The translations under genes were made by a program, and so were the position numbers. This document shows positions 33,700 to 42,319 of a DNA stretch of 64,000 nt, in pieces (positions within the stretch are counted from its first letter, which is position 1; each line of letters opens with the position of its first letter). The DNA is taken from contig NZ_CP022823.1 of assembly GCF_002269255.1 (NCBI RefSeq), positions 1,054,001-1,118,000 of the forward strand. Reading direction: 5' to 3'. Under the pieces are notes generated by a model, which worked only from the letters and a program-made list of their open reading frames with translations, was not told the origin of the DNA and did no database searches. This DNA comes from Klebsiella quasivariicola. GTDB taxonomy: Bacteria; Pseudomonadota; Gammaproteobacteria; Enterobacterales; Enterobacteriaceae.

Positions 33700-35337
33700 A
33701 TGACAACGAACTATATTTTTGTGACCGGCGGGGTCGTATCCTCTCTGGGTAAAGGCATTGCCGCAGCCTCCCTGGCAGCCATTCTTGAAGCCCGTGGTCT
33801 CAACGTGACCATCATGAAACTGGATCCGTATATCAACGTCGATCCGGGTACCATGAGCCCAATCCAGCATGGGGAAGTGTTCGTTACTGAAGACGGCGCA
33901 GAAACCGATCTGGACCTGGGCCACTATGAGCGTTTCATCCGCACCAAGATGACGCGCCGCAATAACTTCACCACCGGCCGTATCTACTCCGACGTACTGC
34001 GCAAAGAGCGCCGTGGCGACTACCTGGGCGCGACCGTTCAGGTTATCCCGCACATTACCAACGCGATCAAAGAGCGCGTACTGGCGGGCGGCGAAGGCCA
34101 TGACGTCGTACTGGTGGAAATCGGCGGTACCGTAGGCGATATCGAATCCCTGCCGTTCCTTGAAGCCATTCGTCAGATGGCGGTAGAGATCGGCCGTGAG
34201 CATACTCTGTTTATGCACCTGACGCTGGTGCCGTACATGGCCGCCGCGGGCGAAGTCAAAACCAAGCCGACTCAGCACTCCGTAAAAGAGCTGCTCTCCA
34301 TCGGTATCCAGCCTGACATCCTGATCTGCCGCTCCGATCGTGCGGTTCCGGCCAACGAACGAGCGAAAATTGCTTTGTTCTGTAACGTTCCGGAAAAGGC
34401 TGTTATTTCTCTGAAAGACGTCGATTCCATTTATAAAATTCCGGGCCTGTTGAAATCTCAGGGGCTGGACGATTATATTTGTAAACGATTCAGCTTAACT
34501 TGTCCGGAAGCAAACCTGGCCGAATGGGAACAGGTAATCTATGAAGAAGCCAATCCGGCAGGCGAAGTCACCATTGGTATGGTCGGTAAGTACATTGAAC
34601 TGCCGGATGCCTACAAGTCGGTGATTGAAGCGCTGAAACACGGTGGTCTGAAAAACCGCGTGACAGTCAACATCAAGCTGATCGATTCGCAAGATGTGGA
34701 AACGCGCGGCGTCGAAATCCTTAAGGATTTAGATGCTATCCTTATCCCGGGCGGCTTCGGCTACCGCGGTGTGGAAGGTAAGATCGCCACCGCGCGCTAT
34801 GCGCGTGAAAACAATATTCCTTATCTGGGCATTTGCCTGGGTATGCAGGTTGCGCTGATTGAGTTTGCGCGCAACGTAGCGGGTATGGAAAACGCCAACT
34901 CGACGGAATTTGTGCCAGACTGTAAATACCCGGTTGTGGCCCTGATTACCGAATGGCGTGACGAAGATGGCAACGTCGAAGTCCGCTCTGAGAAGAGCGA
35001 TCTGGGCGGCACCATGCGCCTGGGCGCACAGCAGTGCCAGCTGGATGATGATTCTCTGGTACGCCAGCTGTACGGCGAGCCGACTATCACCGAGCGCCAT
35101 CGTCACCGCTACGAAGTCAACAACATGTTGTTGAAACCGATTGAAGCTGCCGGTCTGCGCGTTGCGGGCCGTTCCGGGGATGATCAGTTGGTCGAGATCA
35201 TCGAAGTGCCGAACCATCCGTGGTTTGTGGCCTGCCAGTTCCACCCGGAGTTTACTTCGACGCCGCGTGATGGACACCCGCTGTTTGCCGGCTTTGTGAA
35301 AGCCGCGAGCGAGTACCAGAAACGCCAGGCGAAGTAA
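33700..35337 (+). CDS. pyrG: CTP synthase
   Basis: A 545-residue enzyme making CTP from UTP, ATP and glutamine. The N-terminal amidoligase domain opens TNYIFVTGGVVSSLGKGIAAASLA (P-loop) and contains DPYINVDPGTMSP. The C-terminal class I glutaminase has the nucleophile in LGICLGMQVA and the His-x-Glu pair in FHPEFTSTPRDGHP. The length equals that of E. coli. eno follows in the same direction after 81 bases, with a hairpin between. Confidence 0.98.
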   Translation: MTTNYIFVTGGVVSSLGKGIAAASLAAILEARGLNVTIMKLDPYINVDPGTMSPIQHGEVFVTEDGAETDLDLGHYERFIRTKMTRRNNFTTGRIYSDVLRKERRGDYLGATVQVIPHITNAIKERVLAGGEGHDVVLVEIGGTVGDIESLPFLEAIRQMAVEIGREHTLFMHLTLVPYMAAAGEVKTKPTQHSVKELLSIGIQPDILICRSDRAVPANERAKIALFCNVPEKAVISLKDVDSIYKIPGLLKSQGLDDYICKRFSLTCPEANLAEWEQVIYEEANPAGEVTIGMVGKYIELPDAYKSVIEALKHGGLKNRVTVNIKLIDSQDVETRGVEILKDLDAILIPGGFGYRGVEGKIATARYARENNIPYLGICLGMQVALIEFARNVAGMENANSTEFVPDCKYPVVALITEWRDEDGNVEVRSEKSDLGGTMRLGAQQCQLDDDSLVRQLYGEPTITERHRHRYEVNNMLLKPIEAAGLRVAGRSGDDQLVEIIEVPNHPWFVACQFHPEFTSTPRDGHPLFAGFVKAASEYQKRQAK

Positions 35338-35352
35338 AAAGAGTTAGAACGG

Positions 35353-35376
35353 CAATGCACCCATTTGGGTGCATTG
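35353..35376 (+). terminator. Hairpin in the pyrG-eno gap (partial terminator or attenuator)
   Basis: CAATGCACCC (35353-35362) pairs perfectly with GGGTGCATTG (35367-35376) around ATTT, then TTTGTCTGG. The T-run is short, so read-through into eno is likely; it may end or modulate the pyrG message. Confidence 0.6.
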
Positions 35377-35418
35377 TTTGTCTGGAGTTTTAGTTTAACT
35401 TGTACTGAGGAAAACCTA

Positions 35419-36717
35419 ATGTCCAAAATCGTTAAAGTCATCGGTCGTGAAATCATCGACTCCCGTGGTAACCCGACTGTTGAAGCCGAAGTACACCTGG
35501 AAGGTGGTTTCGTCGGTATGGCAGCTGCTCCGTCAGGTGCTTCTACTGGTTCCCGCGAAGCGCTGGAACTGCGCGATGGCGACAAATCCCGTTTCCTGGG
35601 TAAAGGCGTAACCAAAGCTGTTGCTGCGGTAAACGGCCCGATCGCTCAGGCAATCCTGGGCAAAGATGCCAAAGATCAGGCTGGCATCGACAAGATCATG
35701 ATCGACCTGGACGGTACTGAAAACAAATCTAACTTCGGTGCGAACGCTATCCTGGCTGTTTCTCTGGCGAACGCCAAAGCAGCTGCAGCGTCCAAAGGCC
35801 TGCCGCTGTACGCGCACATCGCGGAACTGAACGGCACTCCGGGCAAATACTCCATGCCGGTTCCGATGATGAACATCATCAACGGCGGTGAGCACGCTGA
35901 CAACAACGTCGACATCCAGGAATTCATGATTCAGCCGGTTGGCGCGCCGACCCTGAAAGAAGCAGTACGTATGGGTTCTGAAGTGTTCCATCACCTGGCG
36001 AAAGTGCTGAAGTCCAAAGGCATGAACACTGCTGTGGGTGACGAAGGCGGCTACGCGCCGAACCTGGGTTCTAACGCCGAAGCACTGGCTGTTATCGCTG
36101 AAGCGGTGAAAGCTGCTGGCTACGAGCTGGGCAAAGACATCACCCTGGCGATGGACTGTGCAGCATCTGAATTCTACAAAGACGGTAAATACGTTCTGGC
36201 TGGCGAAGGCAACAAAGCGTTCACCTCCGAAGAATTCACTCACTTCCTGGAAGAGCTGACCAAACAGTATCCGATCGTTTCCATCGAAGATGGCCTGGAC
36301 GAATCTGACTGGGACGGTTTCGCATACCAGACCAAAGTCCTGGGCGACAAAATCCAGCTGGTTGGTGACGACCTGTTCGTAACCAACACCAAGATCCTGA
36401 AAGAAGGCATCGAAAAAGGCATCGCTAACTCCATCCTGATCAAATTCAACCAGATCGGTTCTCTGACCGAAACTCTGGCTGCAATCAAGATGGCGAAAGA
36501 CGCTGGCTACACCGCTGTCATCTCTCACCGTTCTGGCGAAACTGAAGACGCAACCATCGCTGACCTGGCTGTTGGTACCGCTGCAGGCCAGATCAAAACT
36601 GGTTCTATGAGCCGTTCTGACCGCGTTGCTAAATACAACCAGCTGATTCGTATCGAAGAAGCGCTGGGTGAGCAAGCGCCGTTCAACGGTCGTAAAGAGA
36701 TCAAAGGCCAGGCGTAA
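35419..36717 (+). CDS. eno: Enolase
   Basis: A 432-residue glycolytic enolase (2-phosphoglycerate to phosphoenolpyruvate), also a scaffold member of the RNA degradosome in enterobacteria. It shows ASTGSREALELRD, VGDEGGYAPN, the metal-ligand stretch LAMDCAASEF, VSIEDGLDE and VGDDLFVTN, and the catalytic Lys in SILIKFNQIGSLTET. ATG 35419 follows TGAGGAAAACC and yields the E. coli N-terminus MSKIVKVIGREI. Strong codon bias suits a highly expressed gene. A terminator follows. Confidence 0.98.
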   Translation: MSKIVKVIGREIIDSRGNPTVEAEVHLEGGFVGMAAAPSGASTGSREALELRDGDKSRFLGKGVTKAVAAVNGPIAQAILGKDAKDQAGIDKIMIDLDGTENKSNFGANAILAVSLANAKAAAASKGLPLYAHIAELNGTPGKYSMPVPMMNIINGGEHADNNVDIQEFMIQPVGAPTLKEAVRMGSEVFHHLAKVLKSKGMNTAVGDEGGYAPNLGSNAEALAVIAEAVKAAGYELGKDITLAMDCAASEFYKDGKYVLAGEGNKAFTSEEFTHFLEELTKQYPIVSIEDGLDESDWDGFAYQTKVLGDKIQLVGDDLFVTNTKILKEGIEKGIANSILIKFNQIGSLTETLAAIKMAKDAGYTAVISHRSGETEDATIADLAVGTAAGQIKTGSMSRSDRVAKYNQLIRIEEALGEQAPFNGRKEIKGQA

Positions 36718-36738
36718 TCCTGTCTTTGTGAAATAATA

Positions 36739-36767
36739 ATGCCAGCCTCAGGGCTGGCATTTTTTTT
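36739..36767 (+). terminator. eno intrinsic terminator
   Basis: ATGCCAGCC (36739-36747) and GGCTGGCAT (36752-36760) form a perfect 9-bp stem with loop TCAG, followed by seven Ts. It lies between eno and the convergent reductase gene. Confidence 0.93.
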
Positions 36768-36780
36768 ACCTCGTTGGCCA

Positions 36781-37890
36781 TTATTTGAAATCGACGGCCA
36801 TTTGCTGGGGGATCGACAGCCCGCGAGTGGTTTCCACGCAGCGGTCAATGTAATCCGTAAAACGCGGTGGTTTTGGCATTCCCATACTCAGCAGCTTGTC
36901 GTTGCTAAAGCGCACATTCAGCGTGGCGAAGGCGCCATATAAACGCATGGCTTTCAGCATCAGACGTTCGTTGCAGGGGCCAAAAATTCCTTTCAGTTCA
37001 CGACGCATTTTGACCAGCGCCTCATAGCTCACCTGAGCGTACTTATCCCCTACCGGCGCCTGCTCCAGGGCCTGGGCCATCGCCCGATCGATTTCGGCAA
37101 ACTTCACGCTATTCTCCTCGCCGGCAGAGATATGCACCACCTCGCCGTGGGCCAGCGGCTGGTTAAGCAGCATCAGCAGGGCGTCGGCGCAGTAGTCCAC
37201 CGGGATGACATCGATGCGGTCCTCCATGGAACATAAAAATTTCTGCAGCATCAGGCCCATGCTGAATACCCAGAAAATACTGCTGGAAGGCCGGCAGCCA
37301 TGATGAGTATGGCCCACCACGATAGAAGGGCGGGCAATGACCAGCGGCAGCGTAGGGCAGTGCTGCTGCATCAACTGCTCGATGGTTGATTTCGAGTGGG
37401 TGTATTCCACCAGGTGCTCAGCGCGTTGCCGGAATTCCGCGCTTTCGGCGACCAGTGAATCGGGCTCAGGCGAGCAGGACATCGCCGTGCCGACGTGTAG
37501 AAAACGCTGTAAACCCTTCACCTGCGCCATGCGTTGCGCCAGGCGCAGCGTTCCTTCAACATTGACCTTCCAGATGAGCGGGTTATTGCCAAACGAGGCG
37601 ACAGCGGCGCAGTTGAGGACGTGCGTCACCTGCTCGAGGCGCGGATCGTTTAGAAATGATTGCGGAGAGGCGAGATCGCCCAGCAGGATATGCTGCGGGC
37701 CCAGCATTGCCAGTTTCTCTTCGGCAATGTTGAACTTTCGCATGTTCTCTTTGACCCGCTCAAGGCCTGCTTCGGGGCTATCGGCACGCACCAGCAACAG
37801 CAGATCTGACTGGCTTTGCTGAGGGAGTATTTTCTCTAACGCCGCGCCACCCAGAAACCCGGTAACGCCGGTAATGAATAATGTGGTCAT
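36781..37890 (-). CDS. Stand-alone NAD(P)-dependent thioester-reductase-like SDR
   Basis: A 369-residue extended short-chain dehydrogenase of the NAD_binding_4/fatty acyl-CoA reductase-like family. It shows the cofactor loop TGVTGFLGGAALE (residues 7-19), VRADSPEAGLERVK, HVLNCAAVASFGN, the catalytic YTHSKSTIEQ (YxxxK) and VIARPSIVVGHT. The start is ATG 37890, 81 bases inside the longest frame, because it gives a normal Rossmann N-terminus and has GAG upstream. It lacks the adenylation and carrier domains found with most such reductases. It sits between eno and queE, where E. coli has ygcG. The substrate is unknown; reduction of a thioester or a nucleotide-sugar-like epimerase reaction are both possible. 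Confidence 0.8.
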   Translation of the reverse strand: MTTLFITGVTGFLGGAALEKILPQQSQSDLLLLVRADSPEAGLERVKENMRKFNIAEEKLAMLGPQHILLGDLASPQSFLNDPRLEQVTHVLNCAAVASFGNNPLIWKVNVEGTLRLAQRMAQVKGLQRFLHVGTAMSCSPEPDSLVAESAEFRQRAEHLVEYTHSKSTIEQLMQQHCPTLPLVIARPSIVVGHTHHGCRPSSSIFWVFSMGLMLQKFLCSMEDRIDVIPVDYCADALLMLLNQPLAHGEVVHISAGEENSVKFAEIDRAMAQALEQAPVGDKYAQVSYEALVKMRRELKGIFGPCNERLMLKAMRLYGAFATLNVRFSNDKLLSMGMPKPPRFTDYIDRCVETTRGLSIPQQMAVDFK

Positions 37891-37951
37891 TAACGCTATC
37901 TCATTATGGTTGGTCTGCGGGATTCTAGGAGGGCTAAAGTAAACAACGATT

Positions 37952-37978
37952 AAATAAAAAAGGGGCGCCATTCGCCCT
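37952..37978 (-). terminator. Minus-strand terminator-like hairpin upstream of the reductase gene
   Basis: Read on the minus strand, GGGCG-AATGG-CGCCC is followed, after one unpaired C, by TTTTTTATTT. It lies 62 bases upstream of the reductase start codon, so it either ends a transcript from the AT-rich region or attenuates the reductase gene. Confidence 0.55.
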
Positions 37979-38061
37979 TTATTAAGGCCAGTTTAAGCTT
38001 ATTATCGCGGGCGAATTGATTTCGACTTCAGGACCAGGGGGATAATTCATTCTTTCGTGTA

Positions 38062-38325
38062 TCAATTTGTATAACTATGAATTTTAACCATTTTTAATTT
38101 TGCTATTATTTCTGTTGTTTTAATTTCAATGCCGCAAATAACACTTCCTGTTACATATTTTCCAACGGCGATGCAGAGATAAAGTATTTCAATGCTTACC
38201 ACGCTAATAAATATTCCTGACTGTAAAATCGGCGCTATTAATCCATCATATTGTGACTTGGGTATTGGCGGCGAGGAAAAGCCGGATCGCAGCACATGAC
38301 AAGACCTGGGCAGCAAAATCTGCAA
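38062..38325 (-). CDS. Possible small membrane protein (87 codons, doubtful)
   Basis: An open frame of 87 codons with a hydrophobic stretch (GIFISVVSIEILYLCIAVGKY) and AT-rich codon use unlike its neighbours. I recognise no family, and its upstream end runs into the queE promoter region. The minus-strand terminator 80 bases downstream is the only hint that it may be transcribed. It may be chance or a decayed horizontally acquired fragment. Confidence 0.2.
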   Translation of the reverse strand: MQILLPRSCHVLRSGFSSPPIPKSQYDGLIAPILQSGIFISVVSIEILYLCIAVGKYVTGSVICGIEIKTTEIIAKLKMVKIHSYTN

Positions 38326-38359
38326 TAATGGGCGTTTATCACCCTAAACAGAGATGACT

Positions 38360-39031
38360 ATGCAGTACCCGATTAACGAGATGTTCCAGACCCTGCAAGG
38401 CGAGGGTTACTTCACCGGCGTGCCTGCCATTTTTATTCGTCTGCAGGGATGCCCGGTAGGATGCGCGTGGTGCGACACCAAGCATACCTGGGACAAACTG
38501 GCCGATCGGGAAGTGTCGTTGTTCAGTATCCTGGCGAAAACCAAAGAGAGCGACAAGTGGGGCCCGGCGAGCAGCGAGGATCTACTGGCGATTATTGGGC
38601 GTCAGGGGTGGACTGCCCGTCACGTGGTCATCACCGGCGGTGAACCCTGCATTCACGATTTAACGCCGTTAACTTCGCTTCTGGAACAAAACGGTTTTAG
38701 CTGTCAGATTGAAACCAGCGGCACCCATGAAGTGCTTTGCAGCCACAACACCTGGGTGACGGTTTCCCCGAAGGTCAACATGCGCGGCGGATATGATGTG
38801 CTGTCTCAGGCCCTGCAGCGTGCGGATGAGATCAAACATCCGGTAGGACGCGTTCGCGACATCGAAGCGCTGGACGAACTATTGGAAACGCTGAGCGATG
38901 ACAAACCGCGGATCATCGCCCTGCAGCCGATCAGCCAGAAAGAAGACGCGACGCGTCTGTGTATCGACACCTGTATCGCTCGCAACTGGCGCCTGTCTAT
39001 GCAGACGCACAAGTATCTGAATATTGCTTAG
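38360..39031 (+). CDS. queE: 7-carboxy-7-deazaguanine synthase
   Basis: A 223-residue radical-SAM enzyme of queuosine biosynthesis that forms CDG from 6-carboxytetrahydropterin. The cluster motif is CPVGCAWCDTKHTW; VITGGEP and IETSGTHEV fit the SAM/substrate pocket. ATG 38360 gives the E. coli N-terminus MQYPINEMFQTLQGEG; an in-frame ATG six bases upstream is less well placed relative to the AGAGATG ribosome-binding sequence. QueD, the preceding step, is encoded at 50 kb. Confidence 0.96.
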   Translation: MQYPINEMFQTLQGEGYFTGVPAIFIRLQGCPVGCAWCDTKHTWDKLADREVSLFSILAKTKESDKWGPASSEDLLAIIGRQGWTARHVVITGGEPCIHDLTPLTSLLEQNGFSCQIETSGTHEVLCSHNTWVTVSPKVNMRGGYDVLSQALQRADEIKHPVGRVRDIEALDELLETLSDDKPRIIALQPISQKEDATRLCIDTCIARNWRLSMQTHKYLNIA

Positions 39032-39070
39032 CTGTTTCGCCGGGTGGTCAATCGCCACCCGGCGTAGCGG

Positions 39071-40549
39071 TTACGCGTTCGACCAGCTTTGAATCGCATC
39101 AGTGTTTTCCAGATTCCCGTGGATGACTTGATATGATTTCTTCAAAATGACATCGGTATATTGCGTTAACTCTCTGAAAATCCCCTTATTTAAGGCCTCA
39201 TAGCGCATTGCGTTTTGTGCAACAGGCATAAATACATCTTTTACCCGGACCATATTTTTGATGGCCACCTCGTAGGAAGGATACAGACCCAATCCTACCG
39301 CGGTGTTGATCGCGGCCCCCAGACTTGCGCAGCCGTTAATAGCGTTGCGCCGCGCCGGAAGGTTGAACACATCGGCAAAGATTTGCATAAACAGGTCACT
39401 GTTCGACCCTCCGCCGGTAATGATGATGTGTTTAGCGAAGTGGTTCATTTCATTGCACATGTTGTCGTAGTTGTTTTTCAACGTCAGGGCGACGCTCTCC
39501 AGAATGGAGCGGTAAATCCAGGCATAGTCCATACTGGAATCAAAACCGATCATAATACCGCGCTTGTAGGGTTCCCACGGGTTGGTTAGCCAGTCCAGCA
39601 CGGTCATCAGGCCGTTACAGCCCGGCGGTACCGTTGAGGCTTTTTTATTGAGCAAATCTTCCGCTGAGAGCCCCTGCGTTTTAGCATCCTGAAGCAGGGA
39701 TTCACCCAGCATGTCCCGCAGCCAGCTGACCGTCCACATCCCCTTACGAATGCCGTATCCTTCATACAGCAGCGTTTCCGGAATAGAGGACATAATAGGC
39801 CAGTACGCCACGGGATCCTTCGGCAGATGCTTACCGTTCATCATCAGGGCGATATAGGTGCCTAATGAGATAACCGCTGTATCGTCATCCAGAAGCCCAG
39901 CGCCCAGCGCTTCGACCGGCTTATCACTGGTGGTGCAGACCACGGGCAACCCAGCCGGGAAACCGGTGGCGAGAGCGGCTTGTTCGGTAAGATGGCCTAA
40001 GATTGTTCCCGGCATCTGTACATCAAAAAGCATGTGACGCGGGATATTAAACTTCTTCATTACCTCGTCATCGTCACTCCATGACCAGGTTTTATAATCA
40101 ACGGGCCACTGACCAAAGTAGTTGGCGATATTGTCTTTAAACTCGCCGGTTAAGCGGTGCGACAGATAGCCTGAAAATGAGGTGACCCAGGCGACATCGG
40201 GGTTGGTATGTTCATAAGGCCGGGTAACGCGGGCGTCCTGCCAGCTGATTAACGGCTCTGCTGGCGTGCCATCGGCTTTAAGCAACGCGCGGCAGCAGCG
40301 GATGGAGCCGAGCCCGATACCGACAATATCTTCTCTGTTGCCCGCAAACTGACTCATCAGATCTTTTCCGGCAAAACATAAAGAAGTCCATAAGTCATCG
40401 TCAGGATGTTCGGCTGTATTAGCATCCGGGGTGTGCATTGGTTGCAACAGGCCTTTTCCCTCACAAACTATATTGCCCTGCAGATCGTACATCACGACTT
40501 TGGTGCTTTGGCTCCCGCCATCAATACCAATGATGTATTTATTTGACAT
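39071..40549 (-). CDS. ygcE: FGGY-family carbohydrate kinase
   Basis: A 492-residue sugar/polyol kinase. It shows the N-terminal phosphate loop IGIDGGSQSTKVVMYD, a central ISWQDAR, CTTSDKPVEALGAG, and the C-terminal ATP-site motif IITGGGSNSDLFMQI with INGCASLGAAINTA. It matches E. coli YgcE, whose substrate is not established. It lies 26 bases after yqcE on the same strand, so import and phosphorylation of one compound are likely linked. The set faces the ygcW-ygcU-ygcS-ygcR-ygcQ arm through a shared CRP-controlled region. Confidence 0.92.
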   Translation of the reverse strand: MSNKYIIGIDGGSQSTKVVMYDLQGNIVCEGKGLLQPMHTPDANTAEHPDDDLWTSLCFAGKDLMSQFAGNREDIVGIGLGSIRCCRALLKADGTPAEPLISWQDARVTRPYEHTNPDVAWVTSFSGYLSHRLTGEFKDNIANYFGQWPVDYKTWSWSDDDEVMKKFNIPRHMLFDVQMPGTILGHLTEQAALATGFPAGLPVVCTTSDKPVEALGAGLLDDDTAVISLGTYIALMMNGKHLPKDPVAYWPIMSSIPETLLYEGYGIRKGMWTVSWLRDMLGESLLQDAKTQGLSAEDLLNKKASTVPPGCNGLMTVLDWLTNPWEPYKRGIMIGFDSSMDYAWIYRSILESVALTLKNNYDNMCNEMNHFAKHIIITGGGSNSDLFMQIFADVFNLPARRNAINGCASLGAAINTAVGLGLYPSYEVAIKNMVRVKDVFMPVAQNAMRYEALNKGIFRELTQYTDVILKKSYQVIHGNLENTDAIQSWSNA

Positions 40550-40575
40550 TGTTATTCTCCTTTAAATTTTACCCA

Positions 40576-41874
40576 TCACTCGCCAGTCGTTTCCGCGGCC
40601 AGCGAGGTTTTGTTTTCTGGTGCGGCGTCGGCGCTGCGTATTTTCCTGAACAGCAGGAAGGTAAAGAGGATCACCATGCACAGCGCGGCCAGGCCCATCA
40701 GCCACATATTGCGATAGGCGTCTTCGGCAGGGAGGGTATCCTGCCAGTGGCCAACAATCGGATAGACAAAGACGTCGGGTAGAAAACCAATGACCGAGCA
40801 AATACCAACGGTGGTTCCCATAATGTAGTTAGGGGTTCTTGCTTCGCCGGGGCACGCCCAGTAAAGCCCGCGCGAGGCGTAGCAGGTAAAGCCCAGCAGC
40901 AGGATCAGGCCGATCCCCATAGCGACGGATTGCGGATGAGAGTTGGTCGCCAGCAGCGCGATAAGCGCCAACACCCCAACGATAGACAGCAGCTGAATGA
41001 CGCGGGTTGGTGATTTCACTTTGCTATACGTCGTGATAATGCCGCCCAGCGGGCCACAGATGGCACGGAAGATTTTATTAATGACAATCCCCATATAGCT
41101 CGCGGCCACCAGCGACATACCGTACATTTCGGTCAGATAGTTGGTGGAGTAGCTGAGGATGGCATAGATGGTAAAGACGCCAAAAATCACCATGCTGCAG
41201 TACCAGGTCGTACTGATGCGCAGGACGGCGAGAATGTCGCTTAGCTGAAACGCTTTTTTCTCTTCTTTCGCGGCGTCGCTGTGCTGAGGGGCATCGCTGA
41301 CGAAGAACCAGCACAGTATTCCCAACAGAATATAAACCACGCTGTAGATAATGATTACCGCCTTCAGGCTATTACTGTCGTCGGGGATGAAGCGGGAAAA
41401 TATCCACATGGTAAATACCGCCAACGACATCACACCCACGCCGCGGAGTCCTTCCATCCAGCCCATGATTTTTCCCTGTTCGCTATGGTCGCCAAGTAGC
41501 GAAGCGGCTTTAATTGACACCGACCACAGCATCAGAATCGTGGTGATAGCGAAGGCGACTTGAATGCAAAGCATGACCCACAGCGGCGGATAAGTTGCCA
41601 TTAAGAAACCGAGAAGACCGGTAATAACCATGGCCGAAGTAATCATTTTGCGATGGGAAAATTTATCAGCAATAACGCCGCTGGGCGCGTAAAGAATAAT
41701 GGCGGCAATGCCAAATGTGCTCATAATTAAGCCAATTTCGGTATTGCTGAATCCCATAAATTTAGCCATGGGAATCTGGTAGATGTATCTTAAATAGGCA
41801 AGATCAAAGCTGACACCACCGCTAAAGCTAATAATGGCAAGGGTTATCCAACGGCGATATGAAGTCTGTTGCAT
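40576..41874 (-). CDS. yqcE: MFS transporter YqcE
   Basis: A 432-residue, roughly 12-TM facilitator matching E. coli YqcE. The first helix region is WITLAIISFSGGVSFDLAYLRY, the loop motif is APSGVIADKFSHRKMI, and TM4 contains LMLWSVSIKAASLLGD; the central cytosolic loop is charged (AAKEEKKAF). It probably imports the substrate of the YgcE kinase encoded just downstream. A full ERIC repeat and a terminator-like hairpin lie in its 5' leader. Confidence 0.92.
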   Translation of the reverse strand: MQQTSYRRWITLAIISFSGGVSFDLAYLRYIYQIPMAKFMGFSNTEIGLIMSTFGIAAIILYAPSGVIADKFSHRKMITSAMVITGLLGFLMATYPPLWVMLCIQVAFAITTILMLWSVSIKAASLLGDHSEQGKIMGWMEGLRGVGVMSLAVFTMWIFSRFIPDDSNSLKAVIIIYSVVYILLGILCWFFVSDAPQHSDAAKEEKKAFQLSDILAVLRISTTWYCSMVIFGVFTIYAILSYSTNYLTEMYGMSLVAASYMGIVINKIFRAICGPLGGIITTYSKVKSPTRVIQLLSIVGVLALIALLATNSHPQSVAMGIGLILLLGFTCYASRGLYWACPGEARTPNYIMGTTVGICSVIGFLPDVFVYPIVGHWQDTLPAEDAYRNMWLMGLAALCMVILFTFLLFRKIRSADAAPENKTSLAAETTGE

Positions 41875-41893
41875 ATCGTAATCTCATTTTAAA

Positions 41894-42021
41894 TATACCC
41901 TTGATACTTCACGTTGCTGATGCGTTGGCTGCGTTTACTCACCCGAATCACTTACTACAGTAAGCTCATTGGGATTCGTTAACTTGCCGCCGTCCTGCAA
42001 CTCGAATTATTTGGGGTATAG
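41894..42021 (-). repeat. ERIC (enterobacterial repetitive intergenic consensus) element
   Basis: About 128 bases bounded by TATACCC and GGGTATA. On the minus strand it shows the ERIC core: CCCAATGAGCTTACTGTAGTAAGTGATTCGGGTGAG-type sequence flanked by GGCGGCAAGTTAACG and AACGCAGCCAACGCATC. It sits directly upstream of the yqcE start codon, in the transcript leader. Confidence 0.88.
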
Positions 42022-42023
42022 AC

Positions 42024-42073
42024 GAAAAAAAGAGAAAAGTAAACCGCCTTGTTCAGGTGGATTACTTTTCTCT
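42024..42073 (-). terminator. Leader terminator-like hairpin of yqcE-ygcE
   Basis: AGAGAAAAGTAA (42031-42042) pairs with TTACTTTTCTCT (42062-42073). The stem continues inward through ACC/GG and CCT/AGG pairs to loop TGTTC. Read on the minus strand it runs into seven Ts (42024-42030). It is upstream of yqcE, so it is an attenuator-type element rather than an end-of-gene terminator. Confidence 0.7.
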
Positions 42074-42121
42074 GGTCTCTAGTAATTGAGATTAGAAATA
42101 GCATGGCGGCGTGGATTTTAG

Positions 42122-42137
42122 TGTGAGAGTAATCACG
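42122..42137. promoter_or_regulatory. CRP site, yqcE side
   Basis: TGTGAGAGTAATCACG matches TGTGA-N6-TCACA in 9 of 10 fixed positions. It is centred 57 bp from the second CRP site and near -42 of a plausible minus-strand start at about 42088, just before the yqcE leader hairpin. Confidence 0.65.
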
Positions 42138-42178
42138 ATTCATAATTTTAAGCGCATTTGTGATGTGAAATAGTCATC

Positions 42179-42194
42179 TGTGATTGCGATCACA
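42179..42194. promoter_or_regulatory. CRP site, ygcW side (perfect consensus)
   Basis: TGTGATTGCGATCACA is a perfect TGTGA-N6-TCACA palindrome. It is centred about 40 bp upstream of a plausible plus-strand start near 42225 (-10 TATGCT or TAAAAA at 42211-42221), a class II-like position for the ygcW operon. Confidence 0.8.
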
Positions 42195-42247
42195 TTAGAG
42201 GCTTAAGCACTATGCTAAAAATTACTCCAGTTACCAGAGACAATGAG

Positions 42248-42294
42248 AAAGGTGACTTCCCTCTCGCAGGGGAAGTTGCCTTTCTTTTTTTTTT
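42248..42294 (+). terminator. Leader terminator-like hairpin of ygcW
   Basis: AAAGGTGACTTCCC (42248-42261) pairs with GGGAAGTTGCCTTT (42270-42283) with two wobble pairs and an 8-base loop. It is followed by a C and ten Ts, a textbook intrinsic terminator. It lies between the CRP-controlled promoter and the ygcW start at 42320, so transcription must read through it to express the operon. Confidence 0.82.
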
Positions 42295-42319
42295 GCCTAA
42301 AGGAATTTGGAGCCAAACT

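Larger units (their letters stand above)
37891..38359. other. AT-rich intergenic region (469 bp)
   Basis: The stretch is markedly AT-richer than its surroundings. It contains a minus-strand terminator-like hairpin (37952-37978) and a minus-strand open frame of 87 codons (38062-38325), listed separately. The queE promoter should lie near 38300-38350. Confidence 0.5.

Noticed and set aside
41894..42021. Terminal repeats in the yqcE leader considered as an insertion sequence or MITE of a new type
   Set aside because: Core and flanks match the known ERIC family; there is no need to invoke a new element.
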